Shown here: piece by piece, positions 8,708 through 16,679 of the stretch
How the letters are laid out: every line of letters starts with the position of its first letter
How positions within the stretch are numbered: the first letter of the stretch is position 1
Assembly: GCF_001368815.1 (NCBI RefSeq)
Contig: NZ_CTEI01000001.1
Coordinates: forward strand, 310,001 to 374,000
Direction: 5' to 3'
DNA length: 64,000 nt
Source of the DNA: Paraliobacillus sp. PM-2
GTDB taxonomy: Bacteria; Bacillota; Bacilli; Bacillales; Amphibacillaceae
Notes under the pieces: model-generated
Database searches by the model: none
Told to the model about the DNA's origin: nothing
What the model saw: the letters and a program-made list of their open reading frames with translations, nothing else
Program-made: the position numbers and the translations under genes

Positions 8708-10210
8708 CTATAGCGAATGATTTAACGTTTCAATAAAACGTTTAAATGCTTCTTTTCCTTCCTGATCTGACTTAAATACCCCAGCATCTTCTAGAACTCG
8801 ACTGAATTTTTCACCCAATGATTGATGGAGAATAGCTTTTACATTGGACCTGTCAATCGAATGATTTTGTTGTTTTATTTGCTCCACCCAAGGTTGGTGA
8901 TAGTCAGCAACAGGTGTTTGACCATCGATCAAATGTGCTTCAATCGCATCTAGCTCCTCTTTTAAACGAGGGGGGAGTACTGCTAGTCCCATCACTTCAA
9001 TTAAACCGATATTTTCTTTTTTAATATGGTGAACATCCTCGTGTGGATGGAAAATACCAAAAGGATATTGTTCAGTTGTGCGATTATTACGTAATACTAA
9101 ATCTAATTCAAACGCATTATCACGCATTCTTGCAATTGGTGTTATCGTATTATGTGGCGTATCACCTGTGAACGCAAGGATATTTACAGCAGGGTCGTTA
9201 TAATCACGCCACTGATCTAATAGATAAGAAGCTGCCTCGATCACATCTTTTTTATTTTCACTGCGCAAGCGAACCACAGACATTGGCCATTCAATAACAG
9301 AAGCATCTACAGCAGGGAATTTCACCAATGGAAATGTAAATGCATCTGCTGCATTAGTCATTGCAAAGGTATATCGTCCGCCTTGATAATGATCATGAGA
9401 TAAAATACTTCCACCAACAATCGGAAGATCTGCATTAGATCCCATAAAGTAATGTGGGAACTTTTCGACAAAAGCAGTCAATCTTTCGAAAGTTGATTGC
9501 GTAATTTTCATTGGTCGATGTTCACTCGCCAAAAGAATGCTGTGCTCGTTATAATACACATATGGTGAGTATTGTAAAAACCAAGTCTCACCTTCTAAAG
9601 GCACTTCAATAACTCGATGATTGGATCTGGCTGGATGTCCTGTTCTCCCGATATACCCTTCATTTTCACGACAAAGTAAACACTTTGGATAACTAATCTG
9701 ATTTTTTAATGCTCGCTCACGTTTAATTTGTTCTGGGTCCTTTTCAGGTTTAGAAAGATTGATCGTAATGTCTAATTCTCCATAGGGACTATCTGTTTTA
9801 TAATGGATGTTCTTTGCAATTCGTTTCATTTGGATATAATTACTATCCTTGCTTAGTTTATAAAAATAATCAGTAGCTGCTTGTGGTGATGTTGCATATC
9901 TTTGATAAAATTCTCGGTTGATTACCGATGGTTTTGCTAAGAAACAGTTCATTATTTTTGTACTTAAGATCTCTTTATCATCTAATACATCTTCAATTAC
10001 GTGTTCATTAACAGCATAAGTCACTAATGCTTCTAATAGATCAGGAATCTCTCGATCATCTGTTTCGTCAATTGACGGCTCATATCCACTTAACTGTAAT
10101 AGGCCTAGTATTTGATTTTGAACATAGACTTCATCTTGAACGTGAATTAAACTGCGTTCCGTCCCTTTTTTCACCAATTGGTCAATAATTTGGAAGATGT
10201 TGGTTGACAT
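8708..10210 (-). CDS. galT: UDP-glucose--hexose-1-phosphate uridylyltransferase, class II
   Basis: Second Leloir-pathway step: transfers UMP from UDP-glucose to galactose 1-phosphate. 500 residues, the long class II form typical of Firmicutes and unlike the roughly 350-residue E. coli type. Diagnostic segments include CLLCRENEGYIGRTGHPAR (residues about 178-196) and the histidine-containing GGSILSHDHYQGG near residue 270, with HPHEDVHHIKKENIGLIEVMG in the C-terminal half. Starts at ATG 10210, two bases after the galE stop, with GAGGATG upstream, indicating translational coupling. Confidence 0.95.
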   Translation of the reverse strand: MSTNIFQIIDQLVKKGTERSLIHVQDEVYVQNQILGLLQLSGYEPSIDETDDREIPDLLEALVTYAVNEHVIEDVLDDKEILSTKIMNCFLAKPSVINREFYQRYATSPQAATDYFYKLSKDSNYIQMKRIAKNIHYKTDSPYGELDITINLSKPEKDPEQIKRERALKNQISYPKCLLCRENEGYIGRTGHPARSNHRVIEVPLEGETWFLQYSPYVYYNEHSILLASEHRPMKITQSTFERLTAFVEKFPHYFMGSNADLPIVGGSILSHDHYQGGRYTFAMTNAADAFTFPLVKFPAVDASVIEWPMSVVRLRSENKKDVIEAASYLLDQWRDYNDPAVNILAFTGDTPHNTITPIARMRDNAFELDLVLRNNRTTEQYPFGIFHPHEDVHHIKKENIGLIEVMGLAVLPPRLKEELDAIEAHLIDGQTPVADYHQPWVEQIKQQNHSIDRSNVKAILHQSLGEKFSRVLEDAGVFKSDQEGKEAFKRFIETLNHSL

Positions 10211-10212
10211 AT

Positions 10213-11208
10213 TTACACATCCTCTCGGTAGCCGTGTGGATGGTTCTTATGCCAATTCCAAGCATCTTCAATGATTTGATGAATATTTGTTCGTTTTGGA
10301 TCCCATCCAAGTATTTTTTTAGCCTTGTCAGAAGAAGCAATTAATGTGCTTGGATCTCCTGGTCTTCTTTCTCCTGCATTAGCTGGGATCGTGTGATTTG
10401 TAACGGATCGTGCAGCATCAATCATTTCTTTTACGGAAAATCCCTGACTACTACCAAGATTAAAAATGTTACTTTCTCCGCCATCTTGTAAGTACTCCAA
10501 TGCAAGGATGTGGGCATTTATTAAATCTTCCACATGAATGTAGTCACGAATACAAGTACCATCTGGTGTATCATAGTCTTCACCGAAAATGGTAATCGCA
10601 TCTCGTTGTTCGAGTGCTACTTGTAGAATAATAGGAATCAAGTGTGTCTCTGGTCTATGATCCTCACCAATTTCTCCTGTAGACCGTGCACCTGCTACAT
10701 TAAAGTATCTTAACGATACATAACGCATGCCGTACGCTGCTTCACACCACTTCATAATTTTTTCCATCGTTAATTTTGTTTCTCCATATGTGCTGGTAGG
10801 ATTGGTCGGCATTTGTTCTGTAATTGGTACTTCATCTGGCTCCCCATATGTTGCTGCTGTAGAAGAGAAAACAATGTTACGAATTGAAAATTCTTGCATT
10901 GCTTGAAGCAATACTTGTGTACCATACACATTATTATCAAAATACTTTAGCGGCTTTTCCATTGATTCACCAACCAATGAATTTGCTGCAAAATGTAATA
11001 CAGCATCGATAGACTCGTTTGAAAATACTTCTCTTAAGAAAGAAATATCACGGATATCCCCTGGATAAAATGTAGCGTTAGAATGAACAGCATCTCGATG
11101 TCCTGTTTCTAAATTATCAATGACAATGACATCGTGTCCTTTGTCAATTAATTGATATACAGCGTGTGAACCGATATAACCGGCTCCGCCTAATACTAAA
11201 ACGCGCAC
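10213..11208 (-). CDS. galE: UDP-glucose 4-epimerase
   Basis: Interconverts UDP-galactose and UDP-glucose, regenerating the GalT substrate and supplying UDP-galactose for envelope sugars. 331-residue extended SDR: NAD-binding GGAGYIGSH at residues 7-15, catalytic Ser-Thr in [10 protein letters not shown], YxxxK in [12 protein letters not shown], and the substrate-binding [11 protein letters not shown] start at 11208 with AAGGAG at proper distance; 12 bp after galK. Central gene of the gal operon. Confidence 0.96.
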   Translation of the reverse strand: MRVLVLGGAGYIGSHAVYQLIDKGHDVIVIDNLETGHRDAVHSNATFYPGDIRDISFLREVFSNESIDAVLHFAANSLVGESMEKPLKYFDNNVYGTQVLLQAMQEFSIRNIVFSSTAATYGEPDEVPITEQMPTNPTSTYGETKLTMEKIMKWCEAAYGMRYVSLRYFNVAGARSTGEIGEDHRPETHLIPIILQVALEQRDAITIFGEDYDTPDGTCIRDYIHVEDLINAHILALEYLQDGGESNIFNLGSSQGFSVKEMIDAARSVTNHTIPANAGERRPGDPSTLIASSDKAKKILGWDPKRTNIHQIIEDAWNWHKNHPHGYREDV

Positions 11209-11220
11209 TTATATCACTCC

Positions 11221-12393
11221 TTAAAGTTTTATTTCTTTTGCACCATCCCCAATGGTAGCCATATAAAATGTAGCATCATAACCAATGACATCTTTATATT
11301 GTGCATTTACATTTGTTTTAAATTGATCCACTTGGTCTTTTGGCACAAGGGCAATTGCACATCCACCAAAACCTGCACCTGTCATACGAGCACCTAAAAC
11401 ACCTGGCTCATCCCAAGCTGCTTGAACAATGGTATCAAGCTCAATTCCTGTTACTTCATAATCATGCTGTAAAGAAATATGAGATTGATCTACAAGCTTT
11501 CCAAACGCTTGTAAATTCTGTGCTTCTAATTGTTCTAATGCTTTTTTTGTTCGTTCATTTTCATAAACAGCATGTTTGGCACGTTTTCGATCAGTGTCAT
11601 TAACAATTACATGTTTGTTGGCTTCAAACGTCTCAATACTCAATTCACCTAAACTATTAATTTCTAAAATAGTTTGTAAATCTTTTAATGCACGTTCACA
11701 TTCACTTCTTCGTTCATTATACTTTGAGTCTGCTAATTCTCTACGTTTATTTGTGTTCATAATCATAATCACATAATTTTCTAAAGCAATCGGTGCATAC
11801 GTATAATCTAATGTGTTGCAATCAAGTAAGATAGCGTGATCTTTTTTACCCATACCTATAGCAAATTGATCCATTATCCCACTATTTACACCAATGTAAT
11901 GATTCTCAACCTTTTGACCTAATTGTACCATTCGAATACGATTGATTGAAAGATCATATAAATGTTCAATGAGTACACCTGTAGCAAGCTCGATCGAAGC
12001 AGAAGAAGATAATCCTGCACCGTTTGGAATATTGCCATAGTATAAAACGTCAAATCCAGAAGTAACTTCATGACCATCCTTTATAATTGCTTGGAGCATC
12101 CCTTTAGGATAGTTTGCCCAATCGTGTGTTTTATTGTATGAGAGATTATCTAATGAAGTTTCAATGATACCGCTTTCTTCAAAGTTTTTAGAGTATAAAC
12201 GAATCTTTTTATCAGAACGCTTTACTGCAACAGCATAGGTACCAAATGATATGGATGCAGGGAATACATAACCCCCGTTATAGTCAGTATGTTCACCAAT
12301 TAAGTTAATTCTTCCTGGTGCAAAAAAAACGCGTGGCTCTTCTGTGCTAGAAAAAATAGTTTGAAAATCTTTTATTAACGAAGCAATTTCCAT
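11221..12393 (-). CDS. galK: Galactokinase
   Basis: Phosphorylates galactose at C1 with ATP; first committed Leloir step. 390-residue GHMP kinase with the galactokinase signature GRINLIGEHTDYNGGYVFP (about residues 27-45), the ATP-binding loop GAGLSSSASIELATG (about 125), the catalytic-base region GVNSGIMDQFAIGMG and the C-terminal GARMTGAGFGGCA. ATG 12393 with GGAGGATG upstream. First gene of the operon; a motif shared with the ROK gene promoter sits 24-38 bp before the start codon. No galactose transporter is linked, so uptake must be encoded elsewhere. Confidence 0.96.
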   Translation of the reverse strand: MEIASLIKDFQTIFSSTEEPRVFFAPGRINLIGEHTDYNGGYVFPASISFGTYAVAVKRSDKKIRLYSKNFEESGIIETSLDNLSYNKTHDWANYPKGMLQAIIKDGHEVTSGFDVLYYGNIPNGAGLSSSASIELATGVLIEHLYDLSINRIRMVQLGQKVENHYIGVNSGIMDQFAIGMGKKDHAILLDCNTLDYTYAPIALENYVIMIMNTNKRRELADSKYNERRSECERALKDLQTILEINSLGELSIETFEANKHVIVNDTDRKRAKHAVYENERTKKALEQLEAQNLQAFGKLVDQSHISLQHDYEVTGIELDTIVQAAWDEPGVLGARMTGAGFGGCAIALVPKDQVDQFKTNVNAQYKDVIGYDATFYMATIGDGAKEIKL

Positions 12394-12413
12394 TTTTCAT
12401 CCTCCTAATTTTG

Positions 12414-12440
12414 AACTTAATTAAATTAATTTATTAACTA
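12414..12440 (-). promoter_or_regulatory. Candidate operator of the gal operon
   Basis: AT-rich imperfect dyad with outer arms AACTTAATTAAA and AGTTAATAAA (read from opposite strands) centred near 12427. It contains the exact reverse complement (12417-12431) of the 15-mer before the ROK regulator. It is placed between the probable promoter and the galK start, suiting a repressor. No clear -10/-35 pair is assigned. Confidence 0.5.
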
Positions 12441-12546
12441 GCTATAGGTTATCATTTTTTTCAATTTAAAACAATAGAAAATAAAATAAAAACCTATAAT
12501 TTTTACAGAGCTGAATAAGTGTTACCTCATCCTCGTATATTTATTT

Positions 12547-12593
12547 TTGAAAATATAGTTGTATATGCTATACTTTAATGAAAATTATTCTCA
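12547..12593 (+). promoter_or_regulatory. Sigma-A-type promoter with Fur-box-like site
   Basis: -35 TTGAAA (12547-12552), 16-bp spacer, extended -10 TGCTATACT (TATACT at 12569-12574). Directly downstream, over the expected start of transcription, lies TGAAAATTATTCTCA (12579-12593), which matches the 15-bp Fur core TGATAATNATTATCA with two mismatches. Position and sequence suggest iron-dependent repression of the nitroreductase gene. Fur binding is inferred. Confidence 0.65.
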
Positions 12594-12614
12594 ATTATTA
12601 GGGGTGATGGGGAA

Positions 12615-13187
12615 ATGGAACTACAGGAGATTATTAAAGATAGGCGTTCGATTCAGTTATATCAGGATAAAGAAGTTGATATTGTTCTATTAAAAAGTCT
12701 CTTAGAAACAGCAATATGGGTGCCAAATCACAAGATGACTCAACCATGGCGCTTTGTCTTTGTCTATGGGGAAGGCAAAGAAAAAATTGCACAATTAAAT
12801 AAAAGCTTTTCAGCTAAAGGGGCAACTAAAGAAGAAAAAGAACGCAGTGGTGAAAAAGCATTTCAAAAAATGATGGATGTTCCAGTGTTTTTAATGGTAA
12901 TCATGGAAGAAAACGCTGATCGTAAACAAAGAGAAGAGGATTATGCTGCTACAAGTTGCTTTATTCAGAACTTTAGCTTACTTGCTTGGGAAAAAGGAAT
13001 CGGCATGATATGGAAGACTGGACCACTTACGACTACTCCAGCTTTTCGAGAAGCAATTGGTGCCAAGTTAGGTGAAAAAGTTGTGGGGATGTTACAAATA
13101 GGCTATCCAGCAAAGGTGCCTAAACCTCGAAAAAGAGTAGATATCCATGACCGAATAGAAGAGATTAACTCAGCACCACTGTATTAA
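12615..13187 (+). CDS. Nitroreductase family protein
   Basis: FMN-dependent nitroreductase-fold oxidoreductase, 190 residues, similar in length to B. subtilis YfhC/YdjA-type proteins. N-terminal RRSIQLYQDKEVD (FMN phosphate contacts), PNHKMTQPWRFVFV near residue 37, the central ATSCFIQNFSLLAWEKGIG and the C-terminal IGYPAKVPKPRKR are characteristic. ATG 12615 follows AGGGGTGATGGGG. The promoter carries a Fur-box-like element, suggesting induction under iron limitation, which is not obvious for this family. Monocistronic: decayed sequence follows. Natural substrate unknown. Confidence 0.88.
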   Translation: MELQEIIKDRRSIQLYQDKEVDIVLLKSLLETAIWVPNHKMTQPWRFVFVYGEGKEKIAQLNKSFSAKGATKEEKERSGEKAFQKMMDVPVFLMVIMEENADRKQREEDYAATSCFIQNFSLLAWEKGIGMIWKTGPLTTTPAFREAIGAKLGEKVVGMLQIGYPAKVPKPRKRVDIHDRIEEINSAPLY

Positions 13188-13196
13188 AATGTAAAT

Positions 13197-13241
13197 GTTA
13201 ACTTAAAAGTGAACCACATTGTTAATTGAAAAATGAACCAC
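13197..13241 (+). repeat. Two direct repeats resembling an IS21-type end
   Basis: 21-bp copies at 13197-13217 and 13221-13241, matching at 18 of 21 positions and sharing the 3' half TGAACCAC, spaced 24 bp. IS21 elements carry multiple short terminal direct repeats, and similar sequence follows istB in Bacillaceae as far as I recall. No istA or istB is left here, so this would be a solo end. The family assignment is tentative. Confidence 0.4.
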
Positions 13242-13323
13242 TCTATGACTCAATCTGGAAAGCAATAGTAAAAAACATCTGGGATAGATTAATTGATTAT
13301 GATAATTGGTATTTAAGTGATAT

Positions 13324-13545
13324 TCATATCGCCTATTAAAAAGTGCAGCTAATACAATTAACATTAAAGATTTTGGAACGCATAGCTTCAGAAAAACTTT
13401 CGATTATCACTATTATAAAAACACTCGTGATATTGCTACACTACAAAGAATATTAAAACATTCTTCATCCTCTATAACATTACGTTATAGAGGTGTAGAA
13501 CAAGATGAGATTGATGAATCAATGCAAAGTTATAGTTTATTATAA
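13324..13545 (+). pseudogene. Tyrosine recombinase (phage/ICE integrase), C-terminal remnant
   Basis: About 70 codons of the catalytic C-terminus in one frame with no start: SYRLLKSAANTINIKDFGTH, then SFRKTFDYHYYKNTRD, LQRILKHSSSSIT and LRYRGVEQDEIDESM, ending at TAA 13543-13545. The second catalytic Arg (SFRKT), the His (KHSS) and the nucleophilic Tyr (LRYRG) are still visible, but the N-terminal SAM-like domain and first Arg are gone. It marks an integrative element that once occupied this site and has been deleted. Confidence 0.85.
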
Positions 13546-13580
13546 GAAAAAGCACCCTACAATGTAGAGTGCTTTTTCTT
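13545..13580. terminator. Terminator shared by two decayed convergent genes
   Basis: Arms AAGAAAAAGCAC..TAC and GTA..GTGCTTTTTCTT around CAAT. It follows the integrase remnant on the plus strand and overlaps the stop of the DUF5348-like remnant on the minus strand. Confidence 0.8.
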
Positions 13581-13831
13581 ATCTTGTTCTTACTTTTAAT
13601 CCTGCAAGTTTCACTTCTGTTCCAAGAGTATATGCGTAATAATCGCCGTCTCGGTGTTCAATTCATGTTTTAATATATAATTCATCTTCTTCATCCCAAA
13701 CTGTAATAGGACTACCAGAAGTTAGATAATCATTTGTTTCTTTAATCTCATACCTTCCATCACTTCGCTTTGTTAAAATCCCCCACATCACGAATTGGTT
13801 TATTCATGTATTCAACTAATTCTGCAATTTT
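13579..13831 (-). pseudogene. DUF5348-like small protein, decayed
   Basis: Conceptual reading on the minus strand: KIAELVEYMNKPIRDVG, then after a frameshift ILTKRSDGRYEIKETNDYL, TSGSPITVWDEEDELYIKT, a TGA, and IEHRDGDYYAYTLGTEVKL to the TAA at 13579-13581. The frameshift is in a run of five C (13780-13784) and the internal stop at 13663-13665 would be CGA by a single change. The pattern matches DUF5348 proteins, which I associate with plasmids and integrative elements. Together with the integrase remnant it supports a lost mobile element. Confidence 0.65.
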
Positions 13832-13907
13832 TTATAATTTTTAATATGTTGATGAATAGGCTTGTTAATAACAGACATATTAAACTCAAAGGAAAGAAGT
13901 GGTATTG

Positions 13908-14300
13908 ATGAAAAAAAGAACTACTATTATTATCTTTTTGTTGTTACTGTAACAGCAGATGAAAAAGGAACAAAAGATACAGAAGACATGATTAAAATAG
14001 GAGATAATAAGGTTCCAGAAGAAGACCATAATGACCTGGTAAAAAGAATAGCAAAATTAAATACAGAAATATCAAAAAATGGTAGATAATACACAATTTA
14101 AATATAATGGCATAGCAACTGATACTCCAAATTACCCAAACCACTTTATTTATTTAAGTTCAATTGAAGAAACTACAGAGGCAGACAAGGAAAATATAAA
14201 AAGTGAAATTCAAAATATAATCGATTCCAGAGAGTTTAAATTAACTGGAACATTTGAAATAATTTTCGATAAAAAAGAAGAACAAATTAATTATCCCTAA
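13908..14300 (+). pseudogene. Small secreted protein of unknown function, broken into three frames
   Basis: ATG 13908 begins a signal-peptide-like segment (KKRTTIIIFLLLL) that stops after 14 residues. The mature part continues in the next frame (VTADEKGTKDTEDMIKIGDN, KVPEEDHNDLVKRIAKLN), stops near 14089, and the rest (NTQFKYNGIATDTPNYPNHF, IYLSSIEETTEADKENIKSE) continues from about 14080 in a third frame to TAA at 14300. The order and spacing read as one protein of about 130 residues with two frameshifts. I do not recognise the family. Each open piece could be mistaken for a short gene. Confidence 0.6.
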
Positions 14301-14320
14301 TTTGTTCTTTCTGTTTAAAT

Positions 14321-14418
14321 TTAGTCATTTAATTGTACAATAACCGATTCGTATTTCTCAGCATATCCAATTTAACAAAAAATTCTGCTTTTCCATTGGA
14401 ACCGTCAACCAAAGTCAC
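14321..14418 (-). pseudogene. Unidentified decayed gene fragment
   Basis: Minus-strand reading VTLVDGSNGKAEFFVKL followed, after a one-base shift, by GYAEKYESVIVQLND and a stop at 14321. Coherent codon-like composition on both sides of the shift suggests a former coding region, but the fragment is too short to name. It is the left edge of the decayed zone before a terminator. Confidence 0.35.
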
Positions 14419-14457
14419 GTTTAGCGGGTATAAATAATAGTAAATTCATTCTCAAAT

Positions 14458-14500
14458 AACCCTTGATTTACGATGTAACGTAAACCAAGGGTTATTTTAT
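14458..14500. terminator. Terminator at the end of the decayed zone
   Basis: Arms AACCCTTGATTTACG (14458-14472) and CGTAAACCAAGGGTT (14479-14493) followed by ATTTTAT. Confidence 0.75.
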
Positions 14501-14783
14501 ATTTTTCCTTAAAATTAAATTAATTTCATCCCTCATTGTTATGGACAACTAGTGTTGATAAAAACGAGTAATGAAATCTAGGTCGTTCGTAAAGGTTCGT
14601 TCTTTTTACAAAACTTAGTACTTATGAAACTGATTCCATTGATTAGGGATTTTACTTAAAATAACAAAAAAATTCAGAAATATTTCAATTTCATGTATAA
14701 AATATTGCAAAAATGCCCCAAAATGACGAATATGACAAGGGAAACGTTAAAACGTAAACATTGAAATGATATCTTAACTGTTT
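14501..14783. other. Intergenic region with no recognised gene
   Basis: About 280 bp of AT-rich sequence between the terminator and the promoter region of the LysM/3D gene. Stops occur in all frames. I see no RNA gene or homologous fragment in it. Confidence 0.5.
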
Positions 14784-14800
14784 TGTAACCACAATGTGCT
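14784..14800 (+). promoter_or_regulatory. Possible WalR-like half-site pair
   Basis: TGTAAC-N5-TGTGCT upstream of the LysM/3D gene. The known WalR consensus is TGTWAH-N5-TGTWAH; the first half matches and the second matches only TGT. B. subtilis yocH, the presumed homologue, is WalR-activated, which raises the prior, but this site is weak. Confidence 0.3.
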
Positions 14801-14850
14801 AGTAGATATGTTAGGATAAGCCTTGTCACATTTTGAAGGAGGGAAAACAG

Positions 14851-15585
14851 ATGAAAAAGAAGTTTGTAGCTTTGGCTACTGGATTACTCCTCGTAGGCAT
14901 TGCTTCAACCCATGCATCTGCAGAAGAGTACCAAGTTGAAAAAGGAGATACACTTTGGGAAATTGCCCATGAAAATGAAATCACAGTAGATGATTTAAAA
15001 GAATCTAATAACCTAGCAACAGACATCATTTTTCCAGGACAGTTATTACAAATAGATAAAGATATTGTATATACCGTCAAAGCGGGCGATACATTAAGTG
15101 AACTTGCAGAAGAATATCAAGTAACAGTAGAAGATTTGAAAGTATGGAATGCATTGCCTTCTGATTTGATACTTATTGATCAATCACTAGTTATTAAAGA
15201 AGTCAAACAAGCAACGAATGAAACACAAACGAAAGCAGTGGAAGTGTCGAATAAATCAAAGACTAACTCAACCGAAGAAAAGAAGGATGATCAACAGAAA
15301 ACCTTAACAGTAACAGCAACAGCATATACTGCAGAATGTGATGGCTGTTCAGGTATCACAGCAACAGGTATTGACTTAAGAAATGATCGGGATAAAAAAG
15401 TAATTGCAGTTGATCCCAATGTTATTCCATTAGGTACAAGGGTCTATGTAGAAGGTTATGGAGAAGCTATTGCGGGAGATACTGGTGGTGCAATAAAAGG
15501 AAACAAAATTGACATTCATGTTCCAACAAAAGACGAAGCTTACCAATGGGGAGTAAGAACAGTTAAGGTAACTATATTAGGATAA
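14851..15585 (+). CDS. LysM and 3D domain cell-wall protein (YocH-like)
   Basis: Secreted peptidoglycan-associated protein of 244 residues. Signal peptide about residues 1-24 (KKKFVALATGLLLVG, cleavage after SAE or ASA). Two LysM repeats follow (about 27-70, VEKGDTLWEIAHEN; about 74-118, VKAGDTLSELAEEY), then a charged linker (about 120-150) and a C-terminal 3D domain (about 152-244) with its three aspartates in AVDPNVIPLGT, AGDTGGAIKG and IDIHV. The 3D domain resembles MltA-type lytic transglycosylases and YocH has muralytic activity in Bacillus, so wall turnover is likely. The ATG at 14851 follows GAAGGAGGG; the longer in-frame start at 14833 overlaps this SD. Monocistronic. Confidence 0.92.
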   Translation: MKKKFVALATGLLLVGIASTHASAEEYQVEKGDTLWEIAHENEITVDDLKESNNLATDIIFPGQLLQIDKDIVYTVKAGDTLSELAEEYQVTVEDLKVWNALPSDLILIDQSLVIKEVKQATNETQTKAVEVSNKSKTNSTEEKKDDQQKTLTVTATAYTAECDGCSGITATGIDLRNDRDKKVIAVDPNVIPLGTRVYVEGYGEAIAGDTGGAIKGNKIDIHVPTKDEAYQWGVRTVKVTILG

Positions 15586-15591
15586 TTATTG

Positions 15592-15622
15592 AACCGGACG
15601 TGATTATATCACTTCCGGTTTT
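15592..15622 (+). terminator. Terminator after the LysM/3D gene
   Basis: AACCGGA and GTGAT arms paired with ATCAC and TCCGGTT, then TTTATTTT. Confidence 0.9.
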
Positions 15623-15737
15623 TATTTTGAAAAATTATAAGCAGAATCAATTGAACAAATGAATGATAAAGTAAATTTTTTTATGCGTTTATTTATATGA
15701 AAGCATAAACATATCTGACAAAAAAATTTTTTAGTAG

Positions 15738-15863
15738 TTAATCAATAGATATTGTTGTATTATCTTCTACTTCAAATCCCTGAGTTGAACCACTTTTCAT
15801 TAGTCCCAAAGTCCCGATTGTTATAATCAAAAGAAGAAATAAAAATACCAACCATTTCCTCAT
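15738..15863 (-). CDS. Small single-span membrane protein, 41 aa
   Basis: Short open frame, below usual annotation cut-offs. ATG 15863 is preceded seven bases upstream by a perfect AGGAGG. The peptide begins MRKW, has a hydrophobic segment (LVFLFLLLIITIGTLGL, residues 5-21), then a short polar acidic tail (SGSTQGFEVEDNTTISID). It could be a membrane-anchored or secreted small protein. The strong SD and good topology support it; no homologue comes to mind. It stands alone between the LysM/3D gene and the DHQ-synthase fragment, on the opposite strand. Confidence 0.55.
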   Translation of the reverse strand: MRKWLVFLFLLLIITIGTLGLMKSGSTQGFEVEDNTTISID

Positions 15864-15970
15864 TTTTCATCCTCCTGTTTGTAAATCTAGCATATATTGT
15901 ATATCATAAATACATTACTGGCTATAACAAATTGATATATAACCAACTTTTTTTGTAAAGGAGTTCAAGG

Positions 15971-16287
15971 ATGGAAAAACTAGCAAACGCAGAAGTAGTA
16001 TCTGTCACATCAATTGGATTAGGAACAAGGACGGTGTAAGAAAGGTTGCCATAGGAAGGGTAAAAGTAGAAAAAAGACCATTTTTACGAGTGGTTTGTCG
16101 AGTGGAGGGGACGGATCAAGAAATATCTGCTACATTACAAGAAGCCGATAGTGTACATGTACAAACAGCAGATGGAGAAGCAAAGCCAGTGTTGGATTTA
16201 CAAAAAGGTGATCGACTTGCTTGTTATCCAGATCAACCTGGAAGACATTTAGGTGAGAAGATTGAAGAAGAAATAAATGAATATTAA
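15971..16287 (+). pseudogene. 3-dehydroquinate synthase II-like C-terminal domain, frameshifted
   Basis: Reads EKLANAEVVSVTSIGLGT, then after a one-base shift near 16026-16033 DGVRKVAIGRVKVEKRPFLR, TLQEADSVHVQTADGEAKP and DLQKGDRLACYPDQPGRHLG to TAA at 16287. The order GRVKIEKRP, TxLQxAE, DGEP, LKxGDxV and GRHxG is that of the C-terminal domain of archaeal-type DHQ synthase (DHQS-II, about 340-380 residues), which makes 3-dehydroquinate for aromatic amino acids. The N-terminal two thirds are absent. ATG 15971 has AAAGGAG at normal spacing, but that frame closes after 22 codons. It sits immediately before the trp operon leader. Either decay of a former aromatic-pathway gene or a small domain protein with a sequencing error. 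Confidence 0.7.
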
Positions 16288-16336
16288 AAATAAAATGTGA
16301 TATTAAATGAAAATTTAGAAAATTCACATCTTTGTA

Positions 16337-16365
16337 TTGACATTGGAATGAAAACATACTATGAT
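16337..16365 (+). promoter_or_regulatory. Promoter of the trp operon
   Basis: TTGACA (16337-16342), 17-bp spacer, TATGAT (16360-16365). Transcription would start near 16372 and run through both T-boxes into trpE. No other promoter is evident before trpE. Confidence 0.8.
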
Positions 16366-16371
16366 TAGTAA

Positions 16372-16652
16372 CAACAAAAGAAACGGAAGAAGCGTTGATG
16401 AAGAGGAGTAGCTTATATCGCTTTATTAAGAGAGCTAGTGGTTGGTGTGAACTAGTATAAAGCATAAAGTGAATGGACTTCTGAGCTTTCAAACCGAACC
16501 CTTTGACTAAAGGTAGTAGGCTTTGACGATGTCGTCTCATCGTTATCTGAGACAACTATTCGAGTGTGTACTCGGATAGTAAAGTGAGCGTTTAGCTAAC
16601 TAAGGTGGTACCACGGGTTTCCTCGTCCTTATAGGATGAGGAAATTTTTTTG
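16372..16652 (+). promoter_or_regulatory. T-box riboswitch 1 (tRNA-Trp)
   Basis: Complete T-box leader. The Stem I specifier loop contains GAATGGACTT with specifier TGG (Trp) at 16474-16476. The antiterminator T-box sequence AAGGTGGTACCACGG lies at 16602-16616 and its TGG would pair with the uncharged tRNA acceptor end. A terminator (TTTCCTCGTCCT paired with AGGATGAGGAAA, 16618-16644, then a T-run) completes the unit. Uncharged tRNA-Trp should stabilise the antiterminator and allow read-through. Confidence 0.92.
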
Positions 16653-16679
16653 TTTTTTAAGAATAAATCAAATCGTAGA

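Noticed and set aside
13862-14300. Two adjacent short open frames as separate genes
   Set aside because: A signal peptide in one frame and the mature sequence in two others fit one broken gene better.
16130-16555. 141-codon minus-strand frame
   Set aside because: Antisense to the DHQS-II fragment, the trp promoter and the first T-box; low-complexity His/Leu-rich translation.
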